Shown: positions 45,142 through 60,545 of the stretch, one piece after another
Numbering within the stretch: the first letter of the stretch is position 1
Layout: each line of letters starts with the position of its first letter
NCBI RefSeq assembly: GCF_003576645.1
Contig: NC_044925.1
Span: 22,921,386 to 22,985,385 of the forward strand
Source: Ipomoea triloba
Lineage: Eukaryota; Streptophyta; Magnoliopsida; Solanales; Convolvulaceae
Length of the DNA: 64,000 bases
Direction: 5' to 3'
Notes under the pieces: generated by a model
What the model was told of the DNA's origin: nothing
What the model saw: the letters and a program-made list of their open reading frames with translations, nothing else
Database searches by the model: none
Made by a program: the position numbers and the translations under genes

Positions 45142-46196
45142 AAACTCTAAAAACATAATGTACAAAATGGTTAGCAATAAAAACATGGACATAAATTAGG
45201 GATATAACTTTGATTGAGACTTAGGGTGTGTTTGGTTCATGGGTTTACACACTAGGAATGGTAATCAAAATCATAGTTAGTGTTTGATTAACAACTTTTT
45301 AAAACACAAGTATGAGATAATTTGATTATCCTTTCAATTAAAAATCGCATTCCCTAATTAAAAAGGTATCATTCCATCTCATTGGTAATATGATTTTTAA
45401 GTTTGGATTAGCTAGTGTTTTGATTTTTCATATTGGTGCTTTGGAAGTCATTATATTATGATCAATTGTCTTAATTTTTTTTTTGTTTTTGTATTTTTAA
45501 AACTTTTATTCCCATTGTAAGGTCATGCATAACCAAACATTAATATGAGTAATCATTCCAATTTCACCCTACTACCAAACATGCAAAATACTTTCACTAA
45601 AACTCATATCATCACCAAGTATTTGATATATTCTATTCTGATTCCGATACTCATTATTATGTTTTTAGATATACAAATAAATAAATAAATAAATAAAATT
45701 ACGTGTTAGATTACGATACTTTAGCATGAGTTAATATAATGGATTCAAACCAAAAAATATATATAGATTTTGGTATATGTGTAACAATATCCATTTTATC
45801 CGGTAAATTTTTGGAGTAAAGTCAAGAAAGTATTTAGTTGGAGTCAAAGTTTGTGCAGTTATTTTCCCGTGAATTGTACATTATTAGGTATGGAATTTTC
45901 ATGGATTGCGCCGCTAACGTGATTAACAATTTGCGTGACCTTAGCTTCCATGTGAAATTCATTGCATACATCCTGCTCTATCACATGTTATAACATTTAC
46001 TATTAACTACTTCAAAACATAACACAGATATGGTAGAACACTATAACTGCTCCTAATTTAAAGACCAAAAAGTACTTAAGGAAGAATTGTGTCGGATCGA
46101 TAAAGATAGTCTTATAATATCTTACTGTAAATACATTGTATGTTATGTAATTTTTAAATAAAAACCAAACATGTTTTGATTTTATAAAGGGTTCCT
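45139..46196. other. Intergenic, MITE-like sequence
   Basis: From about 45225 the sequence GGGTGTGTTTGGTTCATGGG begins a MITE-like stretch with ACCAAACAT phrases around 45530-45590. The exact right end is unclear. The remainder is AT-rich and non-coding. Confidence 0.4.
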
Positions 46197-46732
46197 GTGT
46201 AAAGACAAGTTCTCGTGCAATTGTACAGTTAACACACAAAAGACGCACCTTAAGTGCTCCTAACCTTAAGCATTAAAATAACGCACTTTAAATATACAAA
46301 ACACGCACCTTAAACACACAAACAAAGCACCTTTAGTAGGAAAACTGCACACCTTTAAGTTTCACAATTAACTCAACTAAAGCCTTAGGCTAACGTACCT
46401 TAAGTTTTAACAACTAATGCACCTTAAGCACACAAACCACGCACCTTAAAATGGGAAACCATGCACCTAAAGCTTTAGACCCTAGCACTTAAGATTCAAC
46501 AACTAACAGACATTAAGCTCAAAATAACGCACCTTAAGCACAAAAATTATCGCACATTAAGAAGGAAACCACGCACCTTAAAGAAGAAAAATCATGTACC
46601 TTAAATTTGACATAGATGCAAAAAGACCAATGCAGCCGCGTTTTTTAAGCATTATTGATCTTGGATGTTTATTTAAACAAAATCAATGACTCTCATTTAA
46701 CCGCACAAGAGCCGCTCACCCGCACCAAAAAC
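46197..46732 (-). repeat. Element with ACGCACCTTAAG minisatellite and GTGCGG end
   Basis: About 15-18 loosely conserved units built on ACGCACCTTAAGCACACAAA, followed at about 46696-46728 by CCGCACAAGAGCCGCTCACC. Read on the minus strand this is the GTGCGG end plus array seen at 55290-55760 (plus) and, in diverged form, at 2085-2515. Non-coding. Confidence 0.55.
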
Positions 46733-47198
46733 TATATATATATATATATATATATATATTCCATTGATCAAAATATAAAAGTGAATTTTGTCTCTCATGA
46801 ATTGTGGATTGGACTAAAGTATGTTGTGTACTCTACTAGACTTGGTGGGACCTGGATATATTCTTTTTATGTTTTGTGTCGTATATTAATTAATTGTTTG
46901 AGAAGATAATAATTAGAAATTACGAAGTACTAAATTTTTAATGCACGCTTTTCTTTTTCCTTTTTTCTTTTCTTTTTTTCTCTTAAAAAAAACAAATGAG
47001 AGCATTATTAACCTCTTATACGGAAAAAAATTTAACGACGAACTCAAGAGGTAAGATTTTTCAGGACTGATGATATTATGTTTGGATCGTCACTTTAGTA
47101 GCTAAAGCATGAGTTGCCCGCCCTATTAGAGACCAAGTTGACATAAGAAGGCAACTAATTTAGATTGTCAAATTGACCGATTCGAATTAAGGAGATTA
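46733..47198. other. Intergenic with (AT)n at its left edge
   Basis: An AT run at 46733-46759 and a T/C tract near 46945-46985. No gene. Confidence 0.45.
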
Positions 47199-47294
47199 AT
47201 GAACAGCAGGGCCGGCCCTGAGGGGGTGCAGGGTGGGCACCCGCCTATGACCCATCTCTATAGAGGGGCCCATAAGCCATAAGATATACGGATC

Positions 47295-47344
<50 letters not shown>

Positions 47345-48192
47345 TAAGAGTATAGGGGTCGCAGGTCGTGCCTAGGCCACAACAACCACTCAAATGCTCA
47401 TTAGACAATAATCGCCGTGTAGATTCGTTGTGCCTTCGCATCGTCGCCTAATGCATTAATGCCCTAATCGCCTACGGCCTACCTAATCTGCCATTGCAAA
47501 GGTATTTTACGAATGACATAATGCATATTAGACCGTAATGCCATATTATTGTAATGCTATTTGTGGAATCCTAAATTCCTAATTGAGTAAATTGTCACTT
47601 TGTTATTTAAATAATTAAATAAATTAGTAATTTAGTTGGCAGATGAATTACAGAAATGTAGAATTGTGGATTAATTTGGAATTGACGAATTGTAATTTTG
47701 AAATTAGGAATTTAGTTTGCAGAATTGCAAATTATGTTGTATTGTTGTTTAGGAATCTTAATACATTTCTAATTATATTGTATTGTTGTTTAAATGTTTA
47801 AGAGTTCGGAATTAGGAATTTTATGTTTGTTTTCATTCTATTTATTAGGATTTCTATGTAAAATGAAATTGTAAGTTTATTAGGTTTGATATATGCAGGG
47901 ATTGAAAGCACATGTTTACCGTTGGGCGAACTAAAGATTTTCAATTCGTTGATTCTGATTGATTGATTCATAAGTGCCAGGTGCTTTTGTTTTTGTTTTT
48001 TTTTTTTTTGTAAGATCGGTTTTATAATAATTTTTTTTATACAATGTTGCCTAGAAAACATTCACCTGGAAGTGAAAAAAAAAAAAAAAGAAGAAAACAA
48101 ATTGATCATCGGGAAACAAATTTTTCATATAGGGTCCTTTTTATAATTTCGCCCCGGACCTATAAAACATTTGGACCGGCCCTGATGAACAG
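47199..48192. mobile_element. Non-autonomous hAT-like element with 8-bp target duplication
   Basis: ATGAACAG stands at both 47199-47206 and 48185-48192. The element between (47207-48184, 978 bp) begins CAGGGCCGGCCC and ends GGACCGGCCCTG, inverted repeats of 12 bp with one mismatch. The 8-bp duplication and CAGGG ends are typical of the hAT superfamily. The interior contains an AT microsatellite (47299-47342), T and A tracts and no transposase, so movement would need an enzyme supplied in trans. Confidence 0.9.
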
Positions 48193-50870
48193 TTCTTACT
48201 ATACACAGAATCAAAATTAAAATCTTGTAATTATCAAACAAATTGTATTTCCTATATATTGAATATCAGTTTAATGTATAATAGTGTTACACAATATCCA
48301 TCAAAATTTATATTGAGAAAAGAAAAACAATTGGGCTTATTATAATATATGGCTGCTGAATCTATGTTAGCTTCACTTTTTAGGCGTGCATAGATTGAGG
48401 AATCAGAGCTAAATTACTTGGTTGAAGTGATTGGGCAATCCGTGAGCCGATAAGACTCACAAGAAATTATTTTTCTAAACACACCAACACATACGCCAAA
48501 ACAACGTTCCACATTTATTCTGACAAAATGGGCAAATGGCTAATCCTTTTGGACTTTTTTTACTCCCAATCCACCATGAATTACGCCCTTCATAAATCGC
48601 AATTCCAGTCACTAATTCAAACGAACTACTATTGCGTATAATGATTTTTCAAAACACAATTGACTCCAATTTTTAAACAAATATTATGGTCACGTTTGAC
48701 AATTAACAATAAGGAATATATAGTTAGTATTACTTGATAATTGGATAGTTTAGGTCGGGACATGATTTCTCATGTCAAGACTGTGGACTAACAATAATGT
48801 AGATGATAGGCAAAAGGTGTGGGCTAGCATATTGGGTTAAGGGAAAGACAATCCGAGCCTAAGAGAAAGACGACTCCGTTCAGGAGGAGGCAATTAGAGG
48901 TATAGAGGATACTTGCATGATTTTCTTGAGAGAGAGAAAGATCCAATAAGTTAATGTAAGTTTAAGACAACTTCCTATATTTGAGAGGTTTAAATTAATT
49001 AAATTAAGGTTGATGTAATAATATATAAATAGGAGTATTGTCTCCACATTTTATATTACATTCATTTTCATTGACTTTAATTTGAAGGCAATAAACTATT
49101 ATGTCGTTGCAACATTTTGGCATTATTTCTTTTAAGTGCTAAGGCTGGGAATCTTAGTCTTACTAGATAGTAGATAATGAATTGTGTTAATTGTTTTGAC
49201 CAACTAATAGTATTAACTATTTTTAAAATTATGTGATAAATTTAGTTGTTTACCGTTAATGGTTAACATATAAAATTACTTATAAAGACATAGAAATATT
49301 ATTATTTATTTCTTTATCTTAAAAGTATTAAGAATTGAATAATAAATTTTATTATTGATAGTAATTATAAATATAGATGATCTAATTATTATATATATAA
49401 ATATAAGACTTTTATTTTTATATAAATATAATGTATAAAATAACTGCATAAGAGAAAATATTCACCAACTATTGAGCAAAATACTTCTCTTTTTTTTTTG
49501 CCAAAATAAATGAAATTCACTAACTTGAAATGCTATTTATTTTGTGTTTTCAATTTAAGAAGTATACTCCATAGTGACTGAGATATGTAATATGCTATTT
49601 ACTTAGGCATAACCACAATTTTGTTCTGTTATAATTTTAAGTTGTCAATTCATAGTTTTGTAGGAGTCATATAAAATATTGAACTTTATGAACATTTAGT
49701 TAAAACTCGGTTCACAATTCTAATTTGTGTATGTAAAATTACTAGCAAGCACGATGCACGAATTCTAGAGCTTAATAAAAAAAAAATTGTAACTTAAAAT
49801 TATATGAATTGTATTTTTATAAAATTATAGAAAAAAAAAGTAATTTGAAATAAGTCTAATAACTCTCTTGAAGAATGGCTAAACAAATGCCAAATATATT
49901 AAAATAAATGACTTTGAGTGTGTGTTATATAAAGTTATAACTGTAAGCTAAGGTCTATTTTGTTCACAAAATATCAAGGCACAATATTTCTAACTCATGG
50001 TACAGTACAAACCTTTTGGACGGAAAAAAAAGAAGAAATTAAAGTATAACTTTCTTCTCTATATATAATAAAACATAATAATGTACAACTCTTTTTTTTT
50101 TTTTTTTTAAAGTTTGGAACTCTAACTACATGGTCCAAACTAGAACTAACGCAAATGGTTTTTAATATTTAAGAATCTTAGGTTAAAATCACTAGTACAA
50201 TTCTAGTTTATTAGTATATTATTCAGGTTGAATCGTGGTCATGTACATATCTAAAAACTCAAGTTTTAATGGTATGATATTGTCATACAACTTAAATTAG
50301 ACAAATTAGCGATTATGAATGAGTAATACATTTTGTACAAAACTTTATATGATTTTATATAATTTTATTTAATTAACTCAGTATCACGAAAAGTGACACC
50401 TACTTTAATTATCGTATTCAATGTTACAAGATTTTATGTAAATATTCTGGGGAAAGTAATATTTGCCTATAAACATTACCCTATCAATCTCATCGTGGGT
50501 TACAATATTGGGATGATTTGTTTGTTACGATTACACAAAGTGATAATTAATGTTAGTTTTGTCGTTTAAGTTTTACGAAGTCGTGAATACTTTCGACACG
50601 ACATTTAACATGTATCGAGGTTCGGTTTCTGATTCAGGTCTGTATGCACTGACTACTTTCTTCCCCATTAGTTGCTTCTTTTCTGATTTCTCTTCCTCAA
50701 AACATCAAAAGATGTCCCATTTAACGCAGCTAATCCCGTGACACTCTTTTCCTTTATATATATATATATATTTTTTTTCAATCCGTTGTGAATTTGTGTC
50801 GTGTTTCGTGATGGGTCCCATTCACAGAAAAAGCTTGGTCAAACCACCAACGAACTTCTCAACTGCCATC
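48193..50870. other. Intergenic, upstream of the endoglucanase
   Basis: AT-rich, with T tracts and no plausible exon. A short AT run lies at about 50756-50770. Endoglucanase promoter elements should lie in the last few hundred bases. Confidence 0.4.
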
Positions 50871-50877
50871 TATTTAA
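50871..50877 (+). promoter_or_regulatory. Possible TATA box of the endoglucanase gene
   Basis: TATTTAA stands 84 bases before the start codon, followed by a G-rich stretch and a CT-rich leader (CTTCCCTCCAAC). Position is plausible; experimental support is absent. Confidence 0.4.
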
Positions 50878-50951
50878 CCCGGATGGGGGGGTGAAGCCTT
50901 CCCTCCAACAACTAACACATTCTCTCTATTAGCAAATTAAGTTAGAATTAG

Positions 50952-53340
<2,389 letters not shown>

Positions 53341-55289
53341 ACTGAACAATTTCTTGTTTTCTCTTAGATCTTTAGTTTATCCTTAGTGGATTTGTCTGAT
53401 CTTCCTCTAAGAAGGATTGAATCTCATCTGTATGGAATTCTAAGCAAAATTCCTCAGAATTGAAGATCGAAAAGTTTAGCATTTAGCAACATGCATGTCA
53501 TATTCTGATTATTCTCATATATACTTCTGCCAAAAATCTCAAATATAAAATGAAAATAAAAAGTTAGACAAAAAAATTTAAACAAAACAAAACTTAAATA
53601 TATCTCAAATCGAGCAACTGCTATGTAATATAATGACACTTCTATTACTATTCCAAATGAATGGTATTGGTCATGTATCAGACAATATATAGCAATGCAT
53701 TCAAGATATAAAAAGAGTGTATTCAAGTTTGTTATAGCCTAAAATGCATTGATATAGTGATATGTCATGACCTAACAAACTTGAGTACATTTTCTACTCT
53801 CATTTTTTACTTCATTTGCTACTCCATCCTTTAATTGATTTAAAAAATACAGTGAGTTGCTGTTTTATTTATTTACTTTTTTTTTTGAGAAGTTTATTTA
53901 TTCACTTTTATTTACCTAATAAAATTTTTACATGTGACGAGAGTTATACTCCATGATAGTACATATATGATTTTTTTTTTAAGATCTTAAATACATTGTT
54001 AATGTAGATGCCCTAAAACTTATTCAGTCTAAAATTTGAGCAATTATCAAAATTTGATTATATCTTTGCTTTATTTTAAACTATATAGTCCATTTAATTA
54101 TCCAGATAAAAAATTAAGATTATTTTACATTTTTATTTTTATTTTTTAAAAGATATCTTATTGAATTTGAAGTTATTTGGTGATCGTAAGAAAATTGGAG
54201 GGTATGATGCTTTTACTCTGTAGAAAGCGGTGGTAACAACTAGTAGACAAGACAAGACAAGACAAGAGGTGGGGCCCGCAAGAGTAGGGACCACGGTGGT
54301 CCCCACCTCATCCCAAAGATAAAAGCTGGTGGGCCTTAATATCACGTTCCTCTGTTGAAAATAGTAAACGGCGCCACGTAGGAAACGGACCACTACAAGT
54401 CCGTTACAGTTCTTAACAGATTACTCCTTGCAACGCAATGCAATCATTCACTATTCCTCAAAAGTCGATGCACATATCCAAAGATAAATACAAAATAATT
54501 TCTAATACACCAAATTATTACTCCGTAATTATTAGTATAAATAAATAAGATAACATTCTTATAAATAGTTAAGTAAACGAGCAGGATAAGTTTATCAGTA
54601 TTTTTAGTTTCCACTGATGTTTGAATTCATAATAACCTTCCATATAAGAGAGTAAATTAGTGTTACTGGACCAAAAGATTCTTTGCAAATAAGTTTATTA
54701 GTATAATTTGTAAAATAATTAATTAATTGTAACGTAATTGAAACTTATACTTGTGTAAGAACTAGCATCTTTCTCTACGTGCAGTGCCACGTACATTTAA
54801 AGCTTAAGTTCCGATCGATCCTAAAATTGAGCATTGAACACCTAAAAGTGGACCAAGCTACAATTATTACCTCTAGTAATTTTTTTTTTTTTTTTTTTTT
54901 GGTGACTTGATTCATGTGATCTTTCATTTTTTGCTTTGTCTCTTTCAATAAGAATTTTGGTTTGTTCTAGAAAACATACACGTAGAAAATTTTACTGTGC
55001 CCTAAAAACTTATATTATCAATTAAGTATTGTCTGTATTTGTGTGTATGTGAGTTCAGATGAGAACAACTCTCTCGCATAAAAAGTGAGAATGGGTTCCA
55101 GTCGTTCATTAAGATTCATGAATAATTAAAAATTTTAGTAAAAATAACGCATAATTAATTTTATAATTATTGCAAACTTTTAAATCTGTAGTATTTATAA
55201 AGTTGATATTTGCTCGTTTTCCTTTTAATTTTAACAATTCTAAATCGTTGATCTAATTAAATAAATACATCAGACCAATCATTACTTGG
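53341..55289. other. Intergenic, downstream of the endoglucanase
   Basis: AT-rich. A small pentanucleotide array (ACAAG)n at about 54243-54266 and a T tract at about 54880-54900. No supported gene. Confidence 0.45.
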
Positions 55290-55760
55290 GGTGCTCATGT
55301 GCGGTTGTGTGGTGAGAGGAGAACTATTGATCTTGCTAAAATCAACGTTCAGGATTAACAACATTTCAAAAAAACGTGATGGCAATTTGGTAATTTTTCA
55401 TATAGGTCAGCATGATGGCAATTTGGTCATTTTTCAACATGTGTGGTTTTTTTTTTTCTTAAGGTGCATGATTTTTGTGCTTAAGGTGCATGATTTTGAG
55501 CTTAATGTGCGTTAGTTGTTGAAACTTAAGTGCGACGGTCTAAAGTTTTAGGTGTGTGGTTTTCTGTCTTAAGGTGCATGGTTTTTCTTCTTAAGGTGCA
55601 TTGTTTTCTTTCTTAAGCTGCGTTTTTATTTTTTACTTAAGTGCGTTGATCTAAAGCTTTAGGTGCGTGGTTTGTATGCTTAAGGTGCGTTAGTTGTTAA
55701 AACTTAATGTGCGTCGGCGTAAGGCTTTAGGTGCATGATTTTTCTTCTTAAGGTGCATTA
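55290..55760 (+). repeat. Element with CTTAAGGTGCGT minisatellite and GTGCGG end
   Basis: Starts with GTGCTCATGTGCGGTTGTGTGG, then from about 55455 carries about a dozen variants of TCTTAAGGTGCATGGTTTTT. It is the inverted counterpart of 46197-46732. Non-coding. Confidence 0.55.
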
Positions 55761-56551
55761 TTTTTTTATTTTTTTTTAAATTCCAAAACACAAGCAATAT
55801 TCTTTATAAGATTTTCTCTACAAAGGCATATTTATGTTAATTCAATTTAAGATGTGTAGATTAGAAGCTAAGGTGTAATAGTTTTAATTATTTATTTTTA
55901 AAGAATAGATCACCAAACTAATAAGTATAATAACTCTTAACTAAAAAAATTGAAGAAAAAAATATACTTGTAAAAAAAATAATTTGTGTTGTGGGTTAGA
56001 TTAGGCTAAGAATTTTATTATTAGGAACTCATATGTAGTTAGACAATGATAAAATGTAAAAATTAAGAATTACTTACCGAGTAGCTTGTAGCTCAATGGT
56101 ACCTCTGTGGCTCTTCCAAATGAGAGGTGTTATAGGTTTAAACTCTAGTGGGGCATTAAGTTAGTAGTACTAAAAACAAAGACCAATATTTTCATGGTAA
56201 TTCAAATTTTTTTTTTTTAATTTTAAGTGAGTACACAAGGTAAAATTATATTATTGTAATCTCACATTACATTTTTAAAAAGTAATCATATTTCTTAGAG
56301 ATTGTTTAGTTCAGGAATATAAGATTAGCCTAACTGATGAGATAACTCCCGAGAAGTAATATGAGATCATGTACCGTAATGTAATATTAACTTGTGTGTT
56401 TAGTTGGAATTGTGAGGATGTAACATTAACAAGTTTAGTTTGGATTATATTGGTTATATTGTATAATTTACTTAAATGACCTGAATACAAATAAGGAAAA
56501 CATGACCATAATAATAATAATAATATAATAATAATATTATTATTATTATTA
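55761..56551. other. Intergenic with a SINE and a MITE-like end
   Basis: AT-rich. A SINE is listed at 56078-56180. From about 56300, GATTGTTTAGTTCAGGAATA resembles the MITE-like starts at about 12170 and 45225. An ATA/ATT run ends the stretch. No gene. Confidence 0.45.
56078..56180 (+). mobile_element. tRNA-derived SINE
   Basis: TGTAGCTCAATGGTACC (A box) and AGGTTTAAACTC (weak B box) lie about 45 bases apart, with the end AGTAGTACTAAAAAC. It shares this end with 18423-18535. Confidence 0.5.
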
Positions 56552-58176
56552 GGCAAAAGGGTCAAATAGACACACGTACTAACACTGATTGTTCATCCAG
56601 CACCATGAATTAAAATACGGTCCATCTAAGTCATTATACTTATAATTACTTTTCATCTAGCATTTTTAGCCCATTTCTAACAAGTAACCCATCTAATTTG
56701 TTGACATGGAAAAATAAAATAATAAAAAATGATGACATGTTATTTATATGAATGTTTTGGATGATTTTACCCTATTTCATTAATGAGGAAAATGATTTCT
56801 TGCAATGAAATAGGGTACAAATCAAAGTTGTTATATAATGTTTTAATTACATTGTACTGCACTACTGTGTATGTATAGTTGGGTATTCAAAGTTGTTCGG
56901 CAATGAAATTCCATGAAAATCGATATATGAAAATTAAATATAATAACTTAAGATATTGTATTGGGTAAATTTTATTATTTTTTAAAAAATAATTTAATTT
57001 TCATATATCGATTTTAATGGAATCTCATTGTTGAACGACATTGAATACCCCGCTATACATACACAGTACACTGTAGTTGAAACTTTATATAGCAACTTTG
57101 ATCTCTACCCTATTTCATTGCAAGAAATTATCCAAAAATACAATATCTTAAGTTATTCAATTATCCAAAAATATTAATTTATTTTTAAAATAAAATAAAG
57201 TAAAATTTACCCAATACAATATTTTAAGTTATTATAAAAATAATTTAATTTTCATATATCGATTTCCATGAAATCTCATTGCCGAATGATAGTGAATACC
57301 CCGCTATACATACACTGTAGTTAAAACTTGAACTAATATCATTTTTGGTCCCACGACTTTTGAGGTCTTATCACTTTTGGTGCACAACTTTAAATTTTAT
57401 CAATTTTGGTACCTAACTTTGTTATTTTTATCAGTTTTGGCCCTTCCGGCCAAATTGATGGCAAAATGTTGCAAAATTTTATATTTTAAGGACAAAATCA
57501 TTATCCCAAAGAAAGATCTTCAATATCTAAACAAAAGAAAAATCATATTAAGAGAAAAATAAGGATTCGTCAATCGTCGATGCTATAAATCTCATATATC
57601 TCTGTCTAGTTTCTGTCTGTCTTCTCCATTATTTGTGCCGATAAAACACCTATAAATATGATTTTATAGTGGTTTAGTTTAGATAATGAAGACGTTTCAT
57701 TGAGATGACGATTTTACCCTTAAAATATAAAATTCGACAATATTTCACCGTCAATTTGATCGGAAGGACCAAAACTGATAAAAATTATAAAGTTAGGGAC
57801 CAAAATTGAAAAAAATTTAAAGTTGTGCACCAAAATTGATAAAACTCAAAAGTCGTGGGACCAAAAGTGATATTAATTCTTAAAACTTTATATAGCAATT
57901 TTGATTTCTACCCTATTTCATTGCAAGAAATTATTTTTTTCATTAATGAAATAGGGTAAAAATCATCCAAAACATCCACATAAATAACATATCATCATTT
58001 TTTTCTAATTTTATTTTTCCATGTCATCAAATTAGATAGGTAACTTGTTAGAAATAGGCTAAAAATGCTAGATGAAAAATAATTAGGAGTATAATGACCT
58101 AGATGGACCATATTTTAGTTCATGGTGCTAGATGAACAATCAATGGTAATACATGGGCATATTTGACCCTTTTGCC
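56552..58176. mobile_element. Large inverted-repeat element with a second palindrome nested inside
   Basis: The outer arms (about 56552-56830 and 57895-58176) are imperfect reverse complements starting GGCAAAAGGGTCAAATA and ending TATTTGACCCTTTTGCC. Inside, a second pair of arms of about 125 bp (about 57338-57460 and 57745-57870) begins ATATCATTTTTGGTCCCACG and ends CGTGGGACCAAAAGTGATAT. Between the left arm and the nested element, a phrase with TTTTCATATATCGATTT occurs three times, once inverted. No ORF survives. Both layers look like non-autonomous Mutator-like or MITE insertions, the younger within the older. Confidence 0.65.
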
Positions 58177-58275
58177 ATTGTTATTATTATTATTATTATT
58201 ATTATTAGGGCAGCAGCAACAGCAACAACAACCACTACTACTACTACCACTATTACTACTACTACTACCACTACT
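58177..58275. repeat. Triplet microsatellite (ATT)n then (ACT/CAA)n
   Basis: TTATTATT run, followed by CAGCAACAGCAACAACAACC and an ACTACTACT run. On the minus strand it gives a Ser/Gly/Cys-rich artificial frame. Confidence 0.85.
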
Positions 58276-58664
58276 TTGTGCATTTACTCTATATTTTAAA
58301 GGATGAGCTTCGACCACTCAATCAAGAACCTTAACCATGGAAAGATATGAATATCATGGAGCTATGCCACCATTCTAACTTCTTCCAGAAGGTTATGAGA
58401 TGAATTGTAATGTGAACCGAAATCGAACAACAAGCACAACCCTTGGGAATAGTGAAATCACCCCATTGCCTCATATTGGGAGTCCTTGTTACATTGGAGG
58501 ACAATGAGTCCAATTCTTATTATACTGGGAATAACATGCCTAATCTATATTACATTATGAATAATAAGTACAACCCTATTAAACTCCTAAGTTACAATTA
58601 GCATTAGGTGTTCTTCTTGGGCTTTCTTGATCCAGTTATTTTCATGAGCCGATCCATGTGACAC
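58276..58664. other. Decayed retroelement sequence
   Basis: Balanced composition and short-range repetition (ATTACATTGGAGGACAATGA, TATTACATTATGAATAATAA), leading into the gag remnant at 58665. Probably part of the same dead element. Confidence 0.35.
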
Positions 58665-59030
58665 ATGCCCTTTTGGTTGACCAGTCCGACTAGTAATCCC
58701 AATATACCATCCATCAAAGTTATTCAAGAAAGCACCCATCAAACTTTCCCATCACAAATTCAATGGTGTTCTTTGTGTGGTGGAGCTCATGCATCGAAGA
58801 ATTGTCACTTATTGAATTCCACAAATCAAGCTCCTCAATATTATTATCAACAACCTACTCAATGATTTGGTGTCAACATGAGTCAAGACAGTTGTCAAGA
58901 AAGCACACCACCAATGTTCATTCCACAACTCATATGATATGCCATATGTGGAGGATCTCATGAAGTAGAGAATTGCTATATATTGTATCTCAACTACCAA
59001 TATCAAGGCCAAGCTCAAAAGCCTCCTTAC
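58665..59030 (+). pseudogene. Retrotransposon gag remnant with two zinc-knuckle-like motifs
   Basis: One frame reads CSLCGGAHASKNC near 58770 and, after two stops, CGGSHEVENC near 58940. The first has the CX2CX3HX4C spacing seen in the gag of several plant Gypsy elements. Between the motifs are Gln/Tyr-rich stretches. No capsid or pol region is recognisable nearby, and stops interrupt the frame, so this is a relic. Confidence 0.5.
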
Positions 59031-60052
59031 TAAGAGTTTTCACAAGCATGTCAACCAATTGATCAAAAGACCAAAATTTCCTCTAATTGACAAAACTAAT
59101 AATTTTCTCCGGGGAATATTTTTATCTTAGCCCTTCACGTGAATTAGGTTCAAAGGGTGGCCCAACAAAACACCTTTTTTTAGGTTTGTTTGAAAATTTG
59201 AAAAATAAATTTTGCAAGATATTTTTCAAATTTTGTAACGTTTGGGCATTCAAAGAAAATGAAGTTAAATCAAAATACCTATTCTGATTATATAAAGAAA
59301 AAAAGTTCAATTTTGCATAAAACGTCTTCTAGATTTTGTCGAAAAGTATTTTCTAGATTTCTCTTTCTCCCTTATATCTCGGCTCTATCTCTCTTTCTTT
59401 CCCTTCTCCCTCTTCTCTCTCTCTTTCCCCACCCTCTCACTCTCATAGGTTTGGCTCTCTCGAACTCTCGTCCCTCACCAGTCTTATTCTTTACCAAAAC
59501 CAACAAAATCTAGGTATGTATTCATCTGTTTTCTTCTTCTTCTCAATTTTATCATGAAATCTTTGATTTTTTTTCTTTTCTGTATATGCTTATTGGTTTT
59601 TGTACATTCAATTTATTATATTGTTTGTTTATTTTTATAGTTTCTGTTTTTGAAAAGATGAAAATTAATTTTTAAATTACTCTCTTCACTAAAGAAAAAT
59701 AATAATAATTTCTCGCTCTTCCCTCCCTCTCTCCCTCCCATCTTGCATAGGTTTGACTCTTTTGGACTCTCCTCCCTCACTTGTCTTATTCTTTATAATA
59801 ATATCAACAAAATCTAGGTATGTATTAATCTTTTTCGATCTTTTAATTTTATTATCAAATCTTTGATTTTTTAGATATGTTTATTGGTTTTCTACATTCA
59901 ATCTATTATTTTGTTTTGTTTTGTTTGTTTGTTTGTTTTTTTTTTTTTTTTTTTAATTTGCATTTGAAAAGATTAAAACTAATTTTATGAAAAGGTGAAA
60001 TTAGTTCGAACAAATAAAGGTCTAAAGTAAGTTAAATTTGAATCAAGGGTGA
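59031..60052. other. Intergenic, with a tandemly duplicated pyrimidine-rich segment
   Basis: A stretch at about 59360-59690 (CT-rich, then GTCTTATTCTTTA, ATCAACAAAATCTAGGTATG, TTTGAAAAGAT) is repeated in diverged form at about 59710-59985. The CT-rich part followed by AGGTATGT looks like an exon leader plus splice donor, so this may be a duplicated fragment of a transcribed gene's 5' end. No ORF. Confidence 0.4.
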
Positions 60053-60545
60053 GTATGTTGTGAGATTGTATCTCAGATTTTTTTTTGTGAGACATGTATG
60101 ATTTTGATAGAAATTTAATATTTATGATGAAAAACGTATACTAATAAGAGATATATTGATTGTTACTTATGAGAGAAAATGTGATACTTTTAATAAAAAA
60201 ATGTAATACTTTTAAATGAAAATGTAATATTTAGGAGTTGAAAAAGTTACTTATGAGAAAAAGTATAATACTAATCAATAATAAATTAATTGATTATTAC
60301 TAAGGATGGAAAACGTAATATTTATGAGGAAAATATAATACTAATCATAGTCAAATTGATTATTACGCAAAAGAAAAAGTGTAATACTTATTAGGAAAAA
60401 ATTGACACTTTTGAGAAAAAAATGTAATACTTGTAAATCAAAATGTAATATTTATGAGTTATATTTATTAGAAAAAAATGTAATACTTATGAAAATCTTG
60501 ACCCATCAAACAAATAAGGATTTATGAGACGATCTCATAGGATAC
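60053..60545. mobile_element. AT-rich element with ATGTAATACTTATGAGAAAA repeats
   Basis: About ten variants of AATGTAATACTTATGAG are arranged in both close and loose spacing. The right end GAGACGATCTCATAGGATAC and the left end GTGAGATTGTATCTCAGATT are roughly inverted. The GAGAC...CTCA ends link it to the foldback element at 17428-17660. Confidence 0.4.

Noticed and set aside
44218..45192. Long frames on both strands across 44218-45192
   Set aside because: They consist of (AT)n repeats and N; they carry no information.
58120..58317. Ser/Gly/Cys/Asn-rich minus-strand frame
   Set aside because: Translation of triplet microsatellites.
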